DNA from: Pholiota molesta | Lineage: Eukaryota > Basidiomycota > Agaricomycetes > Agaricales > Strophariaceae | NCBI GenBank assembly: GCA_014925825.1 | Contig: JACGCK010000338.1 | Span: forward strand, 1-37,482 | Length of the DNA stretch: 37,482 bases | Direction of reading: 5' to 3' | Shown here: in pieces, positions 34,053 through 37,482 of the stretch | How positions within the stretch are numbered: the first letter of the stretch is position 1 | Layout: each line of letters begins with the position of its first letter | The notes under the pieces: generated by a model | What the model was told of the DNA's origin: nothing | Seen by the model: only the letters and a program-made list of their open reading frames with translations | Databases searched by the model: none | Made by a program: the position numbers and the translations under genes

Positions 34053-37000
34053 CTACTTAATCACTACCACTACCCCACTTCCATCACTTTCCTCCTCCTC
34101 CTCCTCCTCCTCCTCCTCTTCCTCCGACACTTCGACCCGCTTTCTCTTGGGTGGTTTTCTCTTGTTCTTCGCCCTGGTGGTTTTCTTCTTGATTTCCTCT
34201 TTCCTTTTCGCCCTCCACCTTTTCTGTTGAAGCTGCTTGGCCTCTTCCGCTAGTCCATAAAGCTTGAACAACTCGGACAGGACGTCCTTGATGGCTCTGG
34301 TGACGTGGGCTCTTCTTGGCCCATCTCTGGTCTCCGCCGTCCTCCCGATTTGCCTGAAGTGCATGTGTCGGACGTTGATAAGAATCGAGATGGCGTCTTC
34401 TCCAGAAGCGCGACACCAAGTCTTTCCCTCCTTGTTTTTCGTGAATGCTTCAGAGTCTGGAAGACACTGTAGCTCTCCGAAAATATCCTCCAAGCCATTC
34501 TTGAGATTTATCCTCTCTTCCTCTTGTGCCATTGTTGCGAGCATGTCGTGGAATCTTTTGATGTAGCCCACCCTATCCGCAAAAAAAGGAACCCACTTGG
34601 AACCTCTTGGTGGAAGGACGCCGTTGTTGTCTGGGAAGTAAATCCAGGTACGTTCTCTGAATGATTTTGCATCTTGGCTACCTCTGACGGCCCCTTTGAT
34701 TCCGCACCGATTAATGCTGAAGGAGACTGATTTGAGAGTGTCGACGACGTTTTCGGCACTCCAGAACATCATCGCGCTATCCAAGTTCTCCACGGATCGC
34801 AGGTCGTTCTCGAGGCCTTCTGTCCAGTCTGATTTAATGGAGATCCAAATGGAACGGGTGAAGTGGACGAAGAGGATACCGGCGGCGGTGGGAATGTGGA
34901 TAATCGCCATGGGTCTGACCCAGGGATGGATAATGCGAAGGGGTTGTTTCTTCAAGGTGTCCTTGACTTGGATCCAAGTGGGGGACTCTCCGAGTGGGTA
35001 TTCGACTGTGATGCGGGGACGTTCGACGAATTGTTTGGGCCTTCTCCTTGGGACGAGTTCCAATGCCTCGCGTATATAGCGGTCATCGACCTGTTGGATA
35101 CCAGGGAGTGTTTCTGATGCATCCTCGGTGAGATTGAGGTCATGGAGAAACATCATTCCATAGGTGGCCGTTGTTGCGCGCATCAACAATGCTGCTAGTG
35201 TGTGGCGCACGTAAGTGGGGACCTCTGATGGAGTGGATTCGATGCTGCGGACGAGATGCATGAAGAGACCGACGATGATGCCCTTGTTGTCGGGGGACTT
35301 TTGGTACAAATGCATGGTGGCGATTTCGATGGCCTTTAAACGCGCGGCGGAGAAGTTGAACCAGACTTCGGTAGGAATCCAGAGGACGCCTTCCGAGGTG
35401 TTGAAGCGTTCCAACTTGAATATTATGTGAATTTCTGTAGAGTGAATATAAATAATTAGAAAGACTTACAACATCCTGAGCCGATTCCAGTATTTCGATT
35501 GCGGCCATGCCGCTGACTCGGTACTCATCCCGAACGCCATACGACCTCTCACCACGATTGCTATACTGCTTATGCTTTTCTTCGCATGCGGTGAGGAAAG
35601 CTTCGTTGAGGTTGTAGGCGTCGCCATCTCCACAGAACCAAGGCAAGTTGTCCTTCTTGCGAACAGCCTCATAAACGAGGTTGTAGGCGGAGCGATGGAG
35701 AATATGTGTCCTTCGGGAACGCTCGACGGTCATCTCTGCCTGCAACGCGCCGAAGCAGGGCAAGGTATTGAGGTGGTGGGCGTTCCCCGCTTTGAAGCCG
35801 GCCTTTGCGAATGATTCCTCCAAGTAATCCATTCTCCACAAACCGGTGAGTCCAGAGGTGGTTGAGTCGTCCATCTTTCGTCGCTGAGGTTGGTATGTGA
35901 AACCGACGTCCATGTGGACTTCACCGTTTCGGCGGTCGAGAACATAATCCCAGTCCATCTGAGGTACGTTATGTTTTAGATTATTCATGACTGATGGACC
36001 GTTATGGGAAATGACGTTGAGTTTGAAGCCCTTGCATTCGACCACGAAGAAGAAGGATTTGAAGCGGTCCATTTTCTGAGTGTCGTCGAAGGAGTCGAGA
36101 ATGTCGCGCATCTTTTTCTGCAATGCGTCAAAGGTATTGGGATCGACCTGTTTTGAAAAACCAGAGTAGAGGGAATCGTTCTTCCCTGCCTTCTTGCCTG
36201 CGCGTTTTCGGATGTACTCCTCCACTGTGTATTCGTAGAAGGGGTCGCGGGACGTCAAGTTGACGACGGTATGGAGTGCGGGCAAGACGACGTTGTTCCA
36301 GAACCAGATAAGGACCTCCATCGGCAGATCTGTTTGCCGCCTTCCCGTGTACTCGTTCCGGTGAATCATCCTCGGAAAGAATATGTAGCAGTAAATTGGG
36401 CTATTCCCCTCGGTGATTTTGGTGAATAGGGTATGAGGAATATTGGACAAGGGGATTCGGCGTTCCATCCACTCTTTTTTGGAAGGAAACAGGACCTCGT
36501 AGTCATAGGGGGGTTCGAGAATTTCGGCGTAGACATGGTTATGTTTTTTGATACCCGAGTTGTTTCGCAGAGAAGGAGTGACCATCAGACCCACGGGGGC
36601 TGCGACATGGACCTTGTCCGTTACCCAGACGAAGCTGTCGATGTCCATGGCCATGTGAATTTCGAATTCGGAGCTGTCTACGGCGTCGCGTTCGAGGTCG
36701 AGGCAGATGTAATCCCCTGCCTCATTTTTACCACGCAAGAAGTAGGAGATGAGTGTGTTGGGATTGGGATCTTGTCCCTCGGAGGCGGGTTCCACACGCT
36801 GTAGCATTTCTGTTGCTCCCAGAATTTCGACGTCGGTAGAGGACACCATGCGGAGCTGAGGAATTCCTGTTCGCCCCATAGGCCTAGGGTCGAGATGCAT
36901 CTTTCGAAAGTGAACTTTGGAATTTTCGATGGAGAATTCGGGAACGAGCGGCATGATATGGTTCTCCAAGAGCATAGGAGGCCCCATGTAATAGGCATGG

Positions 37001-37335
37001 CCGAACCTGCGCAAGAGACGGTGTCCATAGTCGCGAAAATATGTCCATGGACTTTTGATATAGATGGAGGAAAGGAGAGGGTCATAGAGGGGGAAAGCGT
37101 GTTGGGGATCTTCAAAGGCATGCAAATCCTCTTGGGTTGGTCCCCCATAGTATGAGTCGTACGTGGGATCGTGACTAGGCCAAAGAGGCCTGGAGGGAAT
37201 GGGCAGATCGCAAGGCCTTGCGGTACGTCTTCTACGCTCGATGCTCATCTCGTTCCAATTGATCTTGACCATGTGAAGTCTCCTGGTAAGCGCCAAGTCC
37301 AAGTTGGCCGCCATTTCCACCGCGTCATCGACCAT
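34053..37335 (-). CDS. Telomere-adjacent 1075-residue protein, unknown family
   Basis: There are two exons, 37335-35470 and 35414-34053, with a 55-base intron (GTAAGT, then TTCAAG). The split is in phase and joins IEILESAQDV to LERFNTSEG. An alternative acceptor (CTACAG at about 35435) would hit a stop. The family is not recognised. Visible features: a Tyr/Trp/Phe-rich N-terminal region; FFFVVECKGFKL at about 428-439, which resembles the E-x-K part of a PD-(D/E)XK nuclease site (Asp423 upstream); and RRTHI with RSYGVRDEYRVSG before the intron. The C-terminus is strongly basic (RAKRKEEIKKK, KRKPPKRKR), followed by about a dozen Glu, as in nuclear proteins. The first in-frame Met is only 45 bases from the telomere repeat. 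The frame stays open upstream to an in-frame stop made by the repeat itself at 37417-37419. Codon sense is good throughout and there is no break. Confidence 0.85.
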
Positions 37336-37380
37336 AGGAGACCCATCTACTTCGTCATTTTCGGTGATGTCTCCATGAGT

Positions 37381-37442
37381 GTTAGGGTTTAGGGTTTTAG
37401 GGTTTAGGGTTAGGGTTTAGGGTTTAGGGTTTAGGGTTAGGG

Positions 37443-37482
<40 letters not shown>
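37381..37482 (+). repeat. Telomere repeat, chromosome end
   Basis: Fifteen full units are seen: eight TTAGGG, six TTTAGGG and one TTTTAGGG, ending in TTA at the window edge. The T3 and T4 variants cluster on the inner side, while six of the outer seven units are TTAGGG. The G-rich strand points outward, so this is a real right chromosome end and not an internal patch, at least as assembled. Confidence 0.95.

Noticed and set aside
35415..35469. Reading the telomere-side locus as two separate genes (731 and 453 codons)
   Set aside because: The 731-codon frame runs past the intron into antisense-like nonsense, and the 453-codon frame has no ATG. A clean 55-base intron joins them in phase.

Overview
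The window is the right-hand end of a linear fungal chromosome. It finishes in 102 bases of TT(T)AGGG telomere repeat, with the G-rich strand running 5'->3' off the end. Gene style points to an Agaricomycete-like basidiomycete: many introns of about 45-65 bases with GT..AG borders, plus an F-box protein, a secreted subtilase, a P450 remnant and a RhoGAP protein. No species can be named from the sequence alone.

Layout. From 0.5 to 2.1 kb lie tandem degenerate pieces of a chaperonin CCT-gamma gene, interrupted by a 665-base element with 44-base terminal inverted repeats set between two identical 179-base direct repeats. From 2.1 to 4.2 kb I see no supported gene. From 4.3 to 6.4 kb is a 14-exon secreted subtilisin-like protease. 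From 6.7 to 11.8 kb, a pair of roughly 210-base inverted repeats encloses a diverged 400-base tandem repeat and the full CCT-gamma gene (8.7-11.3 kb). On the minus strand follow an F-box/LRR-type gene (11.9-14.0 kb), a decayed P450 fragment (14.7-15.3 kb) and an 835-residue RhoGAP protein (15.6-18.2 kb).

From 19.2 to 26.0 kb is an old tandem segmental duplication, in which both copies keep a TATAAAAGCG core promoter. Copy 1 holds a possible unknown gene and a possible small membrane protein. A further local duplication lies at 26.2-27.1 kb. From 27.3 to 32.4 kb I find no convincing gene. From 32.4 to 34.0 kb there are several short tandem and direct repeats. From 34.05 to 37.34 kb a two-exon gene for a 1075-residue protein of unrecognised family reads away from the chromosome end; its first Met lies only 45 bases from the telomere repeat.

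The genes do not form a pathway. The window is a subtelomere in which housekeeping genes (CCT-gamma, RhoGAP), secreted or metabolic genes (protease, P450) and F-box genes sit among local duplications, pseudogenes and repeats. The main open points are the telomere-abutting gene, the nested inverted-repeat element in the CCT pseudogene, the tandem duplication with duplicated promoters, and a recurring pattern of single-base homopolymer frameshifts that may be assembly errors.
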